Assembly: GCF_024205705.1 (NCBI RefSeq)
Contig: NZ_CP073115.1
Span: 1,054,001-1,118,000, forward strand
From: Neisseria subflava
GTDB lineage: Bacteria > Pseudomonadota > Gammaproteobacteria > Burkholderiales > Neisseriaceae
Reading direction: 5' to 3'
Length of the DNA: 64,000 nt
The translations under genes were made by a program, and so were the position numbers. Below the pieces are notes generated by a model. It had not been told where the DNA came from. It worked only from the letters and a program-made list of their open reading frames with translations, and did not search any database. Shown here piece by piece: positions 28,180-37,211 of this stretch (its first letter is position 1; each line of letters begins with the position of its first letter).

Positions 28180-30459
28180 TTAAATCTTACAAGCCCCGCC
28201 CGAACAGCCGTCATCTTGAATATCGGTCTGCGTATCGTCTGCGCCATCGCGGGTGTTGTGGTAGTACAGGGTTTTGACGCCGTATTTATAGGCGGTCAGC
28301 AGGTCTTTGAGCATTTGTTTCATGGAAACTTTGCTGCCTTCAAATTTGTTCGGGTCGTAGGCGGTATTGGCGGAAATCGATTGATCGACGAATTTTTGCA
28401 TTACGCCGACGAGTTTCAGGTAGCCTTCGTTGCCGGGAAGCTGCCACAGGGTTTCGTAGGCATCTTTCAGGGTTTCAAATTCCGGTACGACTTGTTTCAA
28501 AATACCGTCTTTTGATGCTTTGACCGTTACCAATCCGCGTGGCGGCTCGATGCCGTTGGTGGCGTTGGCAATTTGCGAACTGGTTTCAGACGGCATGAGT
28601 GCGGTCAGGGTAGAGTTGCGCAGGCCGTATTTGACGATGTCGGCGCGCAGGCTTTCCCAGTCGTAGTGCAAAGGCTCGCTGCACACGGCATCCAAGTCTT
28701 TTTTGTAGGTATCGATAGGCAGTTTGCCTTGCGAATAAACGGTTTGGTTGAACAGCGGGCATGCGCCGTATTCTTTGGCAAGGTTTACCGATGCTTTGAG
28801 CAGGTAATACTGCATGGCTTCAAAGGTGCGGTGGGTCAGGCCGAGGGCGGAGTCGTCGCTGTAACGTACGCCGTTTTTTGCCAGATAGTAGGCGTAGTTG
28901 ATGACGCCGATGCCGAGTGTGCGGCGGTTCATGGTCGCGGTGCGTGCTGCAGCAACCGGATAGTCTTGATAATCCAGCAGGGCATCAAGTGCGCGTACGG
29001 TCAAATCGGCAAGCTCTTCCAGTTCGTCCAAGTTGTTCAATGCGCCCAAGTTGAAGGCGGATAAGGTACACAAGGCGATTTCGCCGTTCGGGTCGTTGAT
29101 GTTGTCCAAAGGTTTGGTCGGCAGGGCGATTTCCATGCACAAGTTGGACTGGTGCACGGGCGCAACGCGTGGATCAAAGGGGCTGTGCGTGTTGCAGTGG
29201 TCAACGTTTTGGATGTAGATACGACCGGTACCGGCACGTTCCTGCATCAGGGTGGAGAACAATTCTGTTGCCGGTAAAGTGCGTTTGCGGATGTTTGGAT
29301 CTTGCTCGTATTGAGTGTAGAGGCGCTCGAATTCGTCTTGGTCGGCGAAGAAGGCATCATATAAACCTGGAACTTCATTCGGCGAGAACAGGGTAATGTT
29401 GCCGCCTTTGATCAAGCGGGTGTACAGCAGGCGGTTGATTTGTACGCCGTAGTCCAGTTGGCGGATACGGTTGTCTTCTACGCCGCGGTTGTTTTTCAAT
29501 ACCAACAGGCTTTCGGCTTCGATGTGCCACAATGGGTAGAACAAGGTTGCCGCGCCGCCGCGTACGCCGCCTTGCGAGCAGGATTTAACGGCCGCTTGGA
29601 ACATTTTGAAGAATGGGATACAGCCGGTGTGTTGCGCTTCGCCGCCACGGATTTCGCTGCCCAAGCCGCGGATACGGCCGGCGTTGATGCCGATGCCTGC
29701 TCGTTGGGAAACGTATTTTACAATCGCGCTGGTGGTGGCGTTGATGGAGTCGAGGCTGTCGTCGCATTCAATCAACACGCAGCTTGAGAATTGACGGGTA
29801 GGCGTACGCACGCCGCTCATGATAGGCGTAGGCAGCGATACTTTGAATGTGGAAACGGCGTCGTAAAAGCGTTTGACGTAATCCAAACGGGTCTCTTTCG
29901 GATATTTGCTGAAGAGACACATGGCCACCAAAATGTATAAAAACTGCGGCGTTTCATAAATTTGGCGGGTAACGCGGTTTTGAACCAGATATTTGCCTTC
30001 CAGCTGTTTTACGGCAGCATAAGAGAAGGTCATATCGCGGCTGTGGTCGATATAGGCATTCAGCTCGTCGAATTCTTCGCGGCTGTAATCTGCGATGATG
30101 TGGCGGTCGTATTTACCTGCTTCGGTCAGTTTTTTAACGTGACCGTAGAGGTGAGGCGGCTCGAATTCGCCATAAGCAATTTTGCGCAGATGGAAAATGG
30201 CGAGGCGTGCAGCCAGATATTGATAATCGGGCGTATCTTGTGAGATCAGGTCGGCCGCGGCCTTGATGATGGTCTCATGGATATCGTCGGTACGGATACC
30301 GTTGTAAAACTGAATATGTGATTTGAGCTCGACTTGCGATACGGAGACGTTTTGTAAGCCTTCTGCCGCCCAAGTAACAACACGGTGGATTTTGTCTAAA
30401 TCGATATTTTCCAAGCGTCCGTCGCGTTTGGTTACTTTAATATTCGTTGCTGCATTCAT
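28180..30459 (-). CDS. nrdA: Ribonucleotide reductase class Ia, alpha subunit NrdA
   Basis: Catalytic subunit that reduces ribonucleoside diphosphates. The 759 residues match E. coli NrdA. An ATP-cone is at the N-terminus (VTKRDGRLENIDLDKIHRVV). The active-site cysteines are in SSCVLIECDDS and SNLCMEI, and the C-terminal redox pair is in CSGGACKI. The finger-loop region MPSETSSQIANATNGIEPP is intact. A pair of NrdR-like boxes lies upstream. Downstream are the microprotein gene, nrdB and the ferredoxin gene. Confidence 0.97.
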   Translation of the reverse strand: MNAATNIKVTKRDGRLENIDLDKIHRVVTWAAEGLQNVSVSQVELKSHIQFYNGIRTDDIHETIIKAAADLISQDTPDYQYLAARLAIFHLRKIAYGEFEPPHLYGHVKKLTEAGKYDRHIIADYSREEFDELNAYIDHSRDMTFSYAAVKQLEGKYLVQNRVTRQIYETPQFLYILVAMCLFSKYPKETRLDYVKRFYDAVSTFKVSLPTPIMSGVRTPTRQFSSCVLIECDDSLDSINATTSAIVKYVSQRAGIGINAGRIRGLGSEIRGGEAQHTGCIPFFKMFQAAVKSCSQGGVRGGAATLFYPLWHIEAESLLVLKNNRGVEDNRIRQLDYGVQINRLLYTRLIKGGNITLFSPNEVPGLYDAFFADQDEFERLYTQYEQDPNIRKRTLPATELFSTLMQERAGTGRIYIQNVDHCNTHSPFDPRVAPVHQSNLCMEIALPTKPLDNINDPNGEIALCTLSAFNLGALNNLDELEELADLTVRALDALLDYQDYPVAAARTATMNRRTLGIGVINYAYYLAKNGVRYSDDSALGLTHRTFEAMQYYLLKASVNLAKEYGACPLFNQTVYSQGKLPIDTYKKDLDAVCSEPLHYDWESLRADIVKYGLRNSTLTALMPSETSSQIANATNGIEPPRGLVTVKASKDGILKQVVPEFETLKDAYETLWQLPGNEGYLKLVGVMQKFVDQSISANTAYDPNKFEGSKVSMKQMLKDLLTAYKYGVKTLYYHNTRDGADDTQTDIQDDGCSGGACKI

Positions 30460-30481
30460 TGTTCAGTCTTCCCATTAAAAA

Positions 30482-30529
30482 ACACAAGATACGGTATGTG
30501 ATTGCTTTGAACGGCACAATATAATGTAT
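30482..30529 (-). promoter_or_regulatory. Pair of NrdR-like boxes upstream of nrdA
   Basis: The 16-mers at 30482-30497 and 30514-30529 have cores CAAGATACGG and CAATATAATG. Compared with the known NrdR core CwATATAwG-type consensus, the second is close and the first weaker. They are 32 bases apart (three helical turns), the typical NrdR spacing, and overlap the likely nrdA promoter. Confidence 0.45.
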
Positions 30530-30795
30530 TTTTCTTTGTTTAACTAGACTTGACAATGCGCTTTTTTCGGGGGCTGATTAAGGAGAGGGAGGGCTCAGAC
30601 TAGGATTCATGTGGCTTTGTGGAGATTTGATATTTTTTTGCATTTGCATCACATTTGGTCAGACATTGGCTAGAGGCTTATAAATAAAGAAATTTATATT
30701 CGGCTTCTGTATGCATAGAGTGTGTGTTAAATTTTGCAAAGCAAGAAGGATAGCGCTGTAATTGCTTACACTCATTTATCAACACATTGGGCAGT

Positions 30796-30824
30796 TTGTC
30801 GAGGTATCAGGCGAGGCATATAAT
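30796..30824 (+). promoter_or_regulatory. Promoter for the small basic periplasmic protein gene
   Basis: TTGTCG and TATAAT are separated by exactly 17 bases, ending 34 bases before the ATG at 30859. Confidence 0.65.
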
Positions 30825-30858
30825 GGAAGAACTATCCAACCTAAACTGGGAGCGAATC

Positions 30859-31191
30859 ATGTTGACACTGAAAACTTTAGGTTCCGCACTGGCGGCGGTT
30901 GCCGTATTGAGCTTGGGTGCTTATTCTGCCGAAGCGGCGGCCAAACCGCATGGCCATCAAGCGAGCAAACACCAGTATGCGAAGAAAAACAAATTGCATC
31001 CTGCTTGTAAAAGATACCTTGAGCGCCGTGCAGCTTGGTATCGCTACAAAGGCAACAAGGCCGAGTTGAGGGAAAACCGAAAAGCGGCAAAAGCGTTCCG
31101 CGGTTTGCCTTATGCCGAGCAAAAAATCCAATGCCAAGCCGCTTATCAGGCATTTGATGATTTTGATCACGGCAAATTCCGCCGCCGTTAA
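30859..31191 (+). CDS. Small basic periplasmic protein of unknown function
   Basis: A 110-residue protein with a signal peptide (MLTLKTLGSALAAVAVLSLG, then AYSAEA as likely cleavage region). The mature part is rich in Lys, Arg, His and Tyr and has two cysteines (HPACKRY and KIQCQAA) that could form a disulfide. GGGAG precedes the ATG at 30859. An in-frame start 72 bases upstream lacks a signal-like N-terminus. The TTGTCG-N17-TATAAT promoter upstream and a DUS terminator downstream make it a single-gene unit. I do not recognise the family. Confidence 0.78.
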   Translation: MLTLKTLGSALAAVAVLSLGAYSAEAAAKPHGHQASKHQYAKKNKLHPACKRYLERRAAWYRYKGNKAELRENRKAAKAFRGLPYAEQKIQCQAAYQAFDDFDHGKFRRR

Positions 31192-31206
31192 TCGTCTGAT
31201 TTAAAC

Positions 31207-31237
31207 AAAGGCCGTCTGAATGTTTCAGACGGCCTTT
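31207..31237. terminator. DUS-pair terminator between convergent genes
   Basis: Inverted AAAGGCCGTCTGAA copies with a two-base loop between the small basic protein gene and queH. Confidence 0.85.
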
Positions 31238-31242
31238 GATAT

Positions 31243-31977
31243 TTATTTCTCAACAATGATTTTGTTTTCGGCTTGAGGCTCGTATTGGGTGGATTCATCA
31301 CCGTAATACAATACGCCCAGCTTGATGGGGATGCGGCCTTGCGATTTGCGGTGGGCATTGGAGTCACGCAGGGAGTAGGCGCAACCGCAGTATTCTTGTT
31401 GGTAGAAATGCTCGCGCTTACTGATTTCAATCATGCGTGCGCTGCCGCCGCCTTTGCGCCAGTTGAAATCCCAATAAACCAAGTCATCGTATGGCTCGGC
31501 AGCACGATGGCCGCAGCCGTTGATCTGTTTCATGTCTTTCCAGCGTGAAATGCCCAGTGAGCTGGTGAAAACGTGGAAGCCGTTTTCATGGGCGTATTGC
31601 GCCGCTTTTTCAAAACGCATGTCGAAACACATGGTGCAGCGGATACCGCGTTCGGGTTCAAATTCCATGCCTTTGGCTTTGGCGAACCATTCTTTACGGT
31701 CGTTTTCGTAGTCATCGTCTTTATCGATAAAAGGGATGCCGAATTTGTCCGCAAAGCGCATATTTTCTTCTTTGCGCAACATATATTCTTTGTGCGGATG
31801 GATATTGGGGTTGTAAAAATAAATGGTGTAGTCAATGCCGCTGGCAAGCATGGCTTCCATCACTTCGCCGGAACATGGGGCGCAGCAGGAATGCAGCAGG
31901 ACTTTTTTATAGCCGCCGGGCGGAACGAGAATAGGGCGGTCAATATCGGTAACGATAGGTGTGATTTTTTCGGTCAT
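31243..31977 (-). CDS. queH: Epoxyqueuosine reductase QueH
   Basis: Performs the last step of queuosine synthesis in tRNA, reducing epoxyqueuosine; it is a non-orthologous replacement for QueG. The 244 residues fit the family (formerly DUF208). Conserved cysteines are in LHSCCAPCS, CTMCFDMR and EYCGCAYS, and hold an Fe-S cluster and a nearby iron in homologues. The C-terminal 35 residues extend past the core. It is separated by a DUS hairpin from the patatin gene upstream. Confidence 0.93.
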   Translation of the reverse strand: MTEKITPIVTDIDRPILVPPGGYKKVLLHSCCAPCSGEVMEAMLASGIDYTIYFYNPNIHPHKEYMLRKEENMRFADKFGIPFIDKDDDYENDRKEWFAKAKGMEFEPERGIRCTMCFDMRFEKAAQYAHENGFHVFTSSLGISRWKDMKQINGCGHRAAEPYDDLVYWDFNWRKGGGSARMIEISKREHFYQQEYCGCAYSLRDSNAHRKSQGRIPIKLGVLYYGDESTQYEPQAENKIIVEK

Positions 31978-32003
31978 GGTTGTATTCTGTTTTTGATATT
32001 TTT

Positions 32004-32036
32004 TTCAGACGGCCTTTATCTCTGAGGCCGTCTGAA
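32004..32036 (-). terminator. DUS-pair terminator after the patatin lipoprotein gene
   Basis: TTCAGACGGCCT and AGGCCGTCTGAA with a nine-base loop, between the patatin gene and queH. Confidence 0.8.
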
Positions 32037-32076
32037 GGGGTTGAAATCTATTTGTCTATTTTAACAGAGCAATACT

Positions 32077-33534
32077 TTATGGGACAGATTGTTTCTGTGT
32101 TTCTTTTTCGTTTAACAGTTTGAAATCTTTAGCGTCTGGTGGCGGTTCGGCAAAGATGGCGTCGGGATTGTGGTGCGCTGCAAATTCTGTCAGCAGGTTG
32201 CGGTAGTCCAACGATTGTTTCATCAGTTCGGCAGCGGCGGTGCGCAGATTGTCCACGTCTTCCGGTGGCAGATAGAAACTGGTCGGGATATTCAATACCT
32301 TGTCCCTCAGCTGGGATGGCGGAAGGTCTTTGAGATTCAGGCTGACGAAAGAGAAATAGATGTTTTCATTCTGTTTGTCTTTATTCCACTGATCGACGAA
32401 GGCACGGAAACGGCGCAGGGATTCTTGCGAGTTTTGGTCGATGGGAATATTGACGATAGAGGAGACGACGTCGCGGAAACCGGGAACGGCCGCGGTTTTG
32501 TCCAAATTGCTGCTGACTTGGTTTTGCGCATTGACGTTGATGACGACGATATGGCGGATGTTGTTTTGCAGGATTTTGTTTGTCAGGATTTTTTCCGGGT
32601 ACATTTCCGTCATATCCAAAAGGCTGCGCATACCCAGATTGTCGGTCAGGCCGCCGTCTATCAGGTGGATGTAGGGTCGGTTTTTCCCGTCTGCGTATTT
32701 TTGGAAGCGCTCGTAAAATTCTTTTATGGTGCGGCTTTGTTGTCTGCCTGTTTCGCTGTCGTCTACATCTTCGATTTTGATCGGTGGCGTGTAGCTGCAG
32801 CGTCCGCCGTTGTTGTTTAGGGTGATCGGTGCAAATACCATAGGCACGGAGCTTGAAGCTGCGACGGCACGGGCAAGTCGCAAGTCGCCCAAGTCGATAC
32901 ACATCGGGTCGAAATATTCCTGTGTGAAATTGAAACGCTCGCCTATGCCCATATCGGTGGCGGAAATGATGGCAAACGGGCCTTTGGCATTTTTCTCCAA
33001 ATCGCGGAAAGTGGTTTTGCCGAAAAGGTAGTTTTCAAACTGCTCCTGTAACAGATCGCCGCGTCCGTATTCAGGCGAGGCCAGTCGGGGCAGGTTGGAC
33101 ATGGAAAATGCCTGTTTGACGACTTGGCGTTGGAAGTTTTGGTGTAGGAAACGTTTATAAAACAAGGGAATGGTCTCTTCGCCCTTGAGTGCAAAATAAG
33201 CTGCCAAAACCGAGCCGCCGGATACGCCGACTACCACATCGACATTCGACATCAAAGATTGTTTTTTGCCGCCAATGGTAATCTGTTGCTTATGAAGTTG
33301 CTCCAACACACCATAACCCAAAGCCGCCGCGCGTGTACCGCCACCGGAGAACATCAACACAATAAGCGTATCGTCTTCGTCGTTGCGCTGAAGCCGGCTG
33401 GTTTCAAAGCGGTAGCCACGTTGCAGGTCGACCGTATCAATACCGGCGACAGGCTGATATTTCACCAGCGAGCAGGCGGATAATAGGGCTGCGGAGAGCA
33501 GGGAAATGGCGGATTTAAAAGGAAATTTTGGCAT
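32077..33534 (-). CDS. Patatin-like phospholipase, lipoprotein
   Basis: Predicted lipid acyl hydrolase anchored to a membrane. From the ATG at 33534 the signal peptide ends in LLSAC with Cys21 as the acylation site. The patatin fold shows the oxyanion segment SGGGTRAAALG, the nucleophile motif GVSGGS and the catalytic DGG in LIDGGLTDN. The frame also allows a GTG start at 33540, but neither start has a clear ribosome site. It may remodel outer-membrane lipids or act on host or neighbour membranes; the substrate is unknown. It is transcribed alone. Confidence 0.88.
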   Translation of the reverse strand: MPKFPFKSAISLLSAALLSACSLVKYQPVAGIDTVDLQRGYRFETSRLQRNDEDDTLIVLMFSGGGTRAAALGYGVLEQLHKQQITIGGKKQSLMSNVDVVVGVSGGSVLAAYFALKGEETIPLFYKRFLHQNFQRQVVKQAFSMSNLPRLASPEYGRGDLLQEQFENYLFGKTTFRDLEKNAKGPFAIISATDMGIGERFNFTQEYFDPMCIDLGDLRLARAVAASSSVPMVFAPITLNNNGGRCSYTPPIKIEDVDDSETGRQQSRTIKEFYERFQKYADGKNRPYIHLIDGGLTDNLGMRSLLDMTEMYPEKILTNKILQNNIRHIVVINVNAQNQVSSNLDKTAAVPGFRDVVSSIVNIPIDQNSQESLRRFRAFVDQWNKDKQNENIYFSFVSLNLKDLPPSQLRDKVLNIPTSFYLPPEDVDNLRTAAAELMKQSLDYRNLLTEFAAHHNPDAIFAEPPPDAKDFKLLNEKETQKQSVP

Positions 33535-33639
33535 AAACACAGGAAAGTCGGTTGTTCATTCAAAATGGATTATAAAGGTTTTCAGACGGCCTTTATAGAA
33601 GGCAGATTTGCAGACGGCCTTTTTGCATCGATTTTCCGT

Positions 33640-33645
33640 TATAAT
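33640..33645 (+). promoter_or_regulatory. Candidate -10 element for recO
   Basis: A perfect TATAAT lies 29 bases before the recO ATG and after a DUS remnant. The -35 is not clear. Confidence 0.35.
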
Positions 33646-33674
33646 CGACATACTCTTTATCTTTCCAAACCCTT

Positions 33675-34418
33675 ATGGCGCAACCAAACCGCATCAACCA
33701 CGAACCTATCTTTCTGCTTGCTTCCGCCCCTTGGCGCGAGAGCAGCTTGTGGGTGGAGGCTTTCAGCCGCTGTTATGGGCGGGTGGCTTTGTTGGCCAGA
33801 AGTGCGCGTAAACGACAGAGCGAATTGCGCGGCGTATTGGTGCCGTTTGTACCGGTGAGCGCGTCTTGGTATGGCTTGCAAGAATTGAAGACCCTGCATC
33901 GCGCCGAATGGATAGGCGGTTGGCCGCAGCCGCAGGGCAGGGCTTTGTTCAGCGGATTGTATGTGAACGAGTTGATGCTGAAGTTGACCGTCCGTGAAGA
34001 CCCGTTGCCCGAGCTTTACGATGTGTTGGCGGAAACCATGAAAACTATCTGTTGCGAGGCCAACCACATTGCCGCTTTGCGCCGTTTTGAATGGTCTCTG
34101 CTGACACGCTTGGGCTTTGCCCCCGATTTGTTCCATGATGGCAACGGCAATGAAATCAATGGCGAAGAAACGTATTGGCTTACGCCGGAAGAGGCTGTGG
34201 TACCCCTGGCCGAGGACGACCGCTTTCACGCGATCAATAAAGGCGTTGCCGTATTGGGCGAGACGTTAATTGATTTGAGGGAAGGCAGTTTCGTTCATCA
34301 GGAAAGTCTGGGGCAGGCCTTGAAAGTGACGCGGCTTTTAATTGACAACCTTCTGCCCGAGGGCATCAAGTCTCGGCAGGTTTTGCAGCAGTTACAGCAG
34401 TTTGGCTTGGGCAGTTGA
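33675..34418 (+). CDS. recO: DNA repair protein RecO
   Basis: Loads RecA on SSB-coated DNA in the RecFOR pathway and is important for recombination in Neisseria. The 247 residues match the family. The N-terminal OB fold begins EPIFLLASAPWRESSLWVEAFS and the helical C-terminal domain includes FSGLYVNELMLKL. A DUS pair separates it from pdxJ, but the gene order recO-pdxJ-acpS is conserved in many proteobacteria, so the three may still be co-transcribed in part. Confidence 0.93.
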   Translation: MAQPNRINHEPIFLLASAPWRESSLWVEAFSRCYGRVALLARSARKRQSELRGVLVPFVPVSASWYGLQELKTLHRAEWIGGWPQPQGRALFSGLYVNELMLKLTVREDPLPELYDVLAETMKTICCEANHIAALRRFEWSLLTRLGFAPDLFHDGNGNEINGEETYWLTPEEAVVPLAEDDRFHAINKGVAVLGETLIDLREGSFVHQESLGQALKVTRLLIDNLLPEGIKSRQVLQQLQQFGLGS

Positions 34419-34423
34419 ATTTT

Positions 34424-34466
34424 TTTCAGACGGCCTTTGATATGAGAAGGTTCAGGCCGTCTGAAA
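34424..34466 (+). terminator. DUS-pair hairpin between recO and pdxJ
   Basis: TTTCAGACGGCCT and AGGCCGTCTGAAA with a 17-base loop. Weaker than the short-loop hairpins, so read-through is plausible. Confidence 0.65.
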
Positions 34467-34487
34467 CCTTAAAGAAAGGACATTATT

Positions 34488-35216
34488 ATGTTGTTAGGCG
34501 TAAACATCGACCATATTGCCACCGTCCGCAATGCGCGCGGTACGATTTATCCCAGCCCTGTCGAAGCAGCGCTGATTGCGGAAACCCACGGTGCAGATTT
34601 GATTACCATGCACTTGCGTGAAGACCGCCGCCATATTAAAGATGAGGACGTGTTCGCCGTTAAAAACGCCATCCGCACGCGCCTGAATTTGGAAATGGCG
34701 CTGACGGAAGAAATGCTGGAAAACGCGCTCAACGTCATGCCGGAAGATGTGTGCATCGTGCCTGAAAAACGTCAAGAAGTAACCACCGAAGGCGGTTTGG
34801 ACGTATTGGCGCAACAGGATAAAGTAGCCGAGTTCACCAAAATCTTGACCGACGCAGGCATCCGCGTGTCCTTGTTTATCGATGCCGACAACGCGCAAAT
34901 CCAAGCCGCTTATGATGTCGGCGCGCCCGTTATCGAGTTGCACACCGGTGCATATGCCGATGCGCACAGCCATGCCGAACAAATGAAACAATTCGAGCGC
35001 ATTCAAAACGGCGCGCATTACGCCAGCGATTTGGGTTTGGTCGTTAACGCCGGACACGGCCTGACCATTCACAACGTTACGCCGATTGCTCAAATTCTGG
35101 CCATCCGTGAGTTGAACATTGGCCATTCGCTGATTTCCCAAGCACTCTTCCTCGGCTTGCCAGAAGCTGTCCGCCAAATGAAGGAAATCATGTTCAGAGC
35201 CAGAATGCTGCCTTAA
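34488..35216 (+). CDS. pdxJ: Pyridoxine 5'-phosphate synthase PdxJ
   Basis: Condenses 1-deoxyxylulose 5-phosphate with aminoacetone phosphate to form pyridoxine phosphate. The 242 residues form a TIM barrel. LGVNIDHIATVRNARGT is the N-terminal signature and ELHTGAYAD and VNAGHGLT are conserved phosphate-site segments. AAAGGA precedes the ATG. It is followed by acpS, the usual neighbour. Confidence 0.96.
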   Translation: MLLGVNIDHIATVRNARGTIYPSPVEAALIAETHGADLITMHLREDRRHIKDEDVFAVKNAIRTRLNLEMALTEEMLENALNVMPEDVCIVPEKRQEVTTEGGLDVLAQQDKVAEFTKILTDAGIRVSLFIDADNAQIQAAYDVGAPVIELHTGAYADAHSHAEQMKQFERIQNGAHYASDLGLVVNAGHGLTIHNVTPIAQILAIRELNIGHSLISQALFLGLPEAVRQMKEIMFRARMLP

Positions 35217-35304
35217 CGGCATCAGTCATACCGACTAAGGCAATTGGCTTTGGCCGGTATCCACACTTTCAGACGGCCTGACTATTTAAACAAGGAGCAG
35301 ACCC

Positions 35305-35682
35305 ATGATTTACGGAATTGGTACAGACATTGTTTCCCTCAAACGCATTATCCGCCTGAACAAAAAATTCGGACTGGCATTTGCGCAACGCATTCTCAGC
35401 CCAGAAGAGCTGTTGGAGTTTCCGCAGGCAGGCAAACCGGTCAACTATCTTGCCAAACGCTTTGCCGCCAAAGAGGCTTTTGCCAAAGCCGTCGGGACGG
35501 GCATACGCGGCGTGGTGTCTTTCCGCAATATCGGTGTCGGGCATGATGCACTGGGCAAACCTGAATTGTTTTTTGCACCGGCTTTGACTAAATGGCTGGA
35601 GGAACAGGGTATCCGAAGCTGCCATCTCAGTATGAGCGATGAAGAAGATACCGTCATGGCTTTTGTCATTGCGGAAAAATAA
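35305..35682 (+). CDS. acpS: Holo-[acyl-carrier-protein] synthase AcpS
   Basis: Transfers phosphopantetheine from CoA to acyl carrier protein. The 125 residues match the family. The Mg-binding Asp is in GIGTDIVSLKRI, and Glu and Lys are in RFAAKEAFAKA. AAGGAG precedes the ATG. A DUS lies between pdxJ and acpS. A rho-independent terminator lies downstream at 35753. Confidence 0.96.
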   Translation: MIYGIGTDIVSLKRIIRLNKKFGLAFAQRILSPEELLEFPQAGKPVNYLAKRFAAKEAFAKAVGTGIRGVVSFRNIGVGHDALGKPELFFAPALTKWLEEQGIRSCHLSMSDEEDTVMAFVIAEK

Positions 35683-35752
35683 GGCCGGATTTAAGTATTC
35701 TGAAATAAAGCATCTTTTTCAGACGGCCTGAAGGGTTTGGTATTTATTGAAG

Positions 35753-35784
35753 GTCGGGCGTATAAGCCCGACATCGTTTTTTTT
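35753..35784 (+). terminator. Rho-independent terminator after acpS
   Basis: GTCGGGC-GTATAA-GCCCGAC is a perfect seven-pair stem followed shortly by T8. Unlike most terminators here it is not a DUS pair. A second hairpin (CGGCAGG/CCTGCCG, 35795-35816) follows before the next ATG. Confidence 0.85.
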
Positions 35785-35833
35785 ACGCATAAATCGGCAG
35801 GTGTCGCCGCCTGCCGCATATAAGAATAATCTC

Positions 35834-36640
35834 ATGATGACTGAAGACACACGTCCATTGGTGCAAGTGGTTGCCGGAATTTTGCTCGACAAAAACGGCC
35901 GCTACCTGCTCAGTTCCCGTCCAGAGGGAAAGCCGTATGCCGGCTATTGGGAATTTGCCGGAGGCAAGGTTGAGGCAGGCGAAAGCAATTTTCAAGCCTT
36001 ACAACGCGAGTTTGAAGAAGAACTCGGCATCCGTATCCTCGCCGCTACGCCGTGGCTGACCAAAGTCCATTCCTACGAACACGCACATGTACGCCTGCAT
36101 TTTTTATGGGTGGAAGCCGACCAATGGACGGGCGAAATCCAATCGAGGGAAGGGCAGAAATGGGCATGGCAAAAGGCAGGGGATTTTACCGTTGCGCCGA
36201 TGCTGCCAGCCAATAGCGCATTGTTACGCTCCCTATCCATTCCGCGCCAGTTTCAAGGCCGTCTGAAAATTGGCTTGAGCGGTCAAAACAGCATGGGCGA
36301 ATATCATGTTGTGCCGTATATGTCGGCTCAGCATCAAACCGCATCTGCCGTATTGTTGGAATTTGCCGATTGGCAGCAAGGCAAGCCGATAGAAGCATCC
36401 AGCGTGTGGCCAATCATTGAAAATGCCGAACAATGGCGGCGGGTGCAAAATGCAGATGCTGTCGTATGGAAAGTAGCGAATGAAGCGGCTGCCGGGCAAG
36501 TTATGGATATTTTGGCACAAGGCGTGGCGATGCCGCTGATTGTGGCAGCTCTGGAAAGTATGGTTTCCATTTATCGCGAACAGTGGCAGAGCATAGGTGT
36601 GCATGCCGTTTTGACCGATAATGACATTGAGGCCGTTTGA
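35834..36640 (+). CDS. Nudix hydrolase (MutT-like) with C-terminal ThiE-like domain
   Basis: A 268-residue protein. Residues 8-135 hold a Nudix fold whose box (GGKVEAGES through REFEEELG, about 44-66) fits MutT-type 8-oxo-dGTP hydrolases. The second half (from about 150) resembles the thiamine-phosphate-synthase-like domain fused to MutT in several proteobacteria. An in-frame ATG one codon later is equally possible. The frame opens upstream at 35747, but that would cross the terminator. The next gene starts two bases after its stop codon, so the two are co-translated. Confidence 0.85.
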   Translation: MMTEDTRPLVQVVAGILLDKNGRYLLSSRPEGKPYAGYWEFAGGKVEAGESNFQALQREFEEELGIRILAATPWLTKVHSYEHAHVRLHFLWVEADQWTGEIQSREGQKWAWQKAGDFTVAPMLPANSALLRSLSIPRQFQGRLKIGLSGQNSMGEYHVVPYMSAQHQTASAVLLEFADWQQGKPIEASSVWPIIENAEQWRRVQNADAVVWKVANEAAAGQVMDILAQGVAMPLIVAALESMVSIYREQWQSIGVHAVLTDNDIEAV

Positions 36641-36641
36641 A

Positions 36642-37064
36642 ATGAGTAAAAATCAAAAACTACTGATTGCCGCTGTTTTACTGATTGTGTTTGCAGCAGC
36701 CAAACTGCTGCTCTTGGATTGGTGGCAGAAGCAACAGTCAAAAGCTAATGTAGTCGAATGTAGTCTAACACAAGGCTGCGTCCTGCCTGACGGTTCAAAA
36801 GTGCGTGCGACCTCCATCAATACACACGAGCCTTTCGATATTGTAGTGGAAAATGTCCCGAAGAATACGGGCACTGTCAGTATCAGTTTCAGTATGAAAA
36901 ACATGGATATGGGCTTCAACCGCTACAACCTGACGCAACAATCGTCGCAAAGTTGGCAGGTTGCGCAAATCCGCTTGCCGTTTTGCGTCGAAGGCCGCCA
37001 TGATTACACTGCCGACATTACCATTGGCAAGCAGACTTTTCAGACGGCATTTAGTGCAGAGTAG
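36642..37064 (+). CDS. Membrane-anchored periplasmic protein of unknown function
   Basis: A 140-residue protein with one N-terminal hydrophobic helix (LLIAAVLLIVFAAAKLLLLDWW). The rest is a periplasmic beta-rich domain with three cysteines (VVECSLTQGCVLP, LPFCVEG). The start directly follows the Nudix gene stop codon. A one-mismatch DUS (AGGCCGTTTGAA) covers the junction. I do not recognise the family; the domain looks like a small beta-sandwich. The link with the Nudix gene may be only positional. Confidence 0.75.
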   Translation: MSKNQKLLIAAVLLIVFAAAKLLLLDWWQKQQSKANVVECSLTQGCVLPDGSKVRATSINTHEPFDIVVENVPKNTGTVSISFSMKNMDMGFNRYNLTQQSSQSWQVAQIRLPFCVEGRHDYTADITIGKQTFQTAFSAE

Positions 37065-37078
37065 TCATCATGCAAAGG

Positions 37079-37122
37079 CCGTCTGAAAATTTAAAGGCAA
37101 AAATTTTAATTTTTTCAGACGG
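37079..37122 (+). terminator. Partial DUS-pair hairpin after the membrane-anchored protein gene
   Basis: CCGTCTGAAAA and TTTTCAGACGG pair over 11 bases around a long AT-rich loop. The outer 3' end of the second copy has decayed. Confidence 0.55.
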
Positions 37123-37211
37123 TATATTTAAAAGTTCCTTATAAATGAATCAATTATAAATTATTTTTAGATAGATTGTTTACAATCATTCTAACTATCT
37201 GCCAAAAGAAT

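Noticed and set aside
35747..35833. Upstream extension of the Nudix protein
   Set aside because: The added 29 codons cross a strong terminator and hairpin and lack a ribosome site; the start at 35834 fits the Nudix domain.
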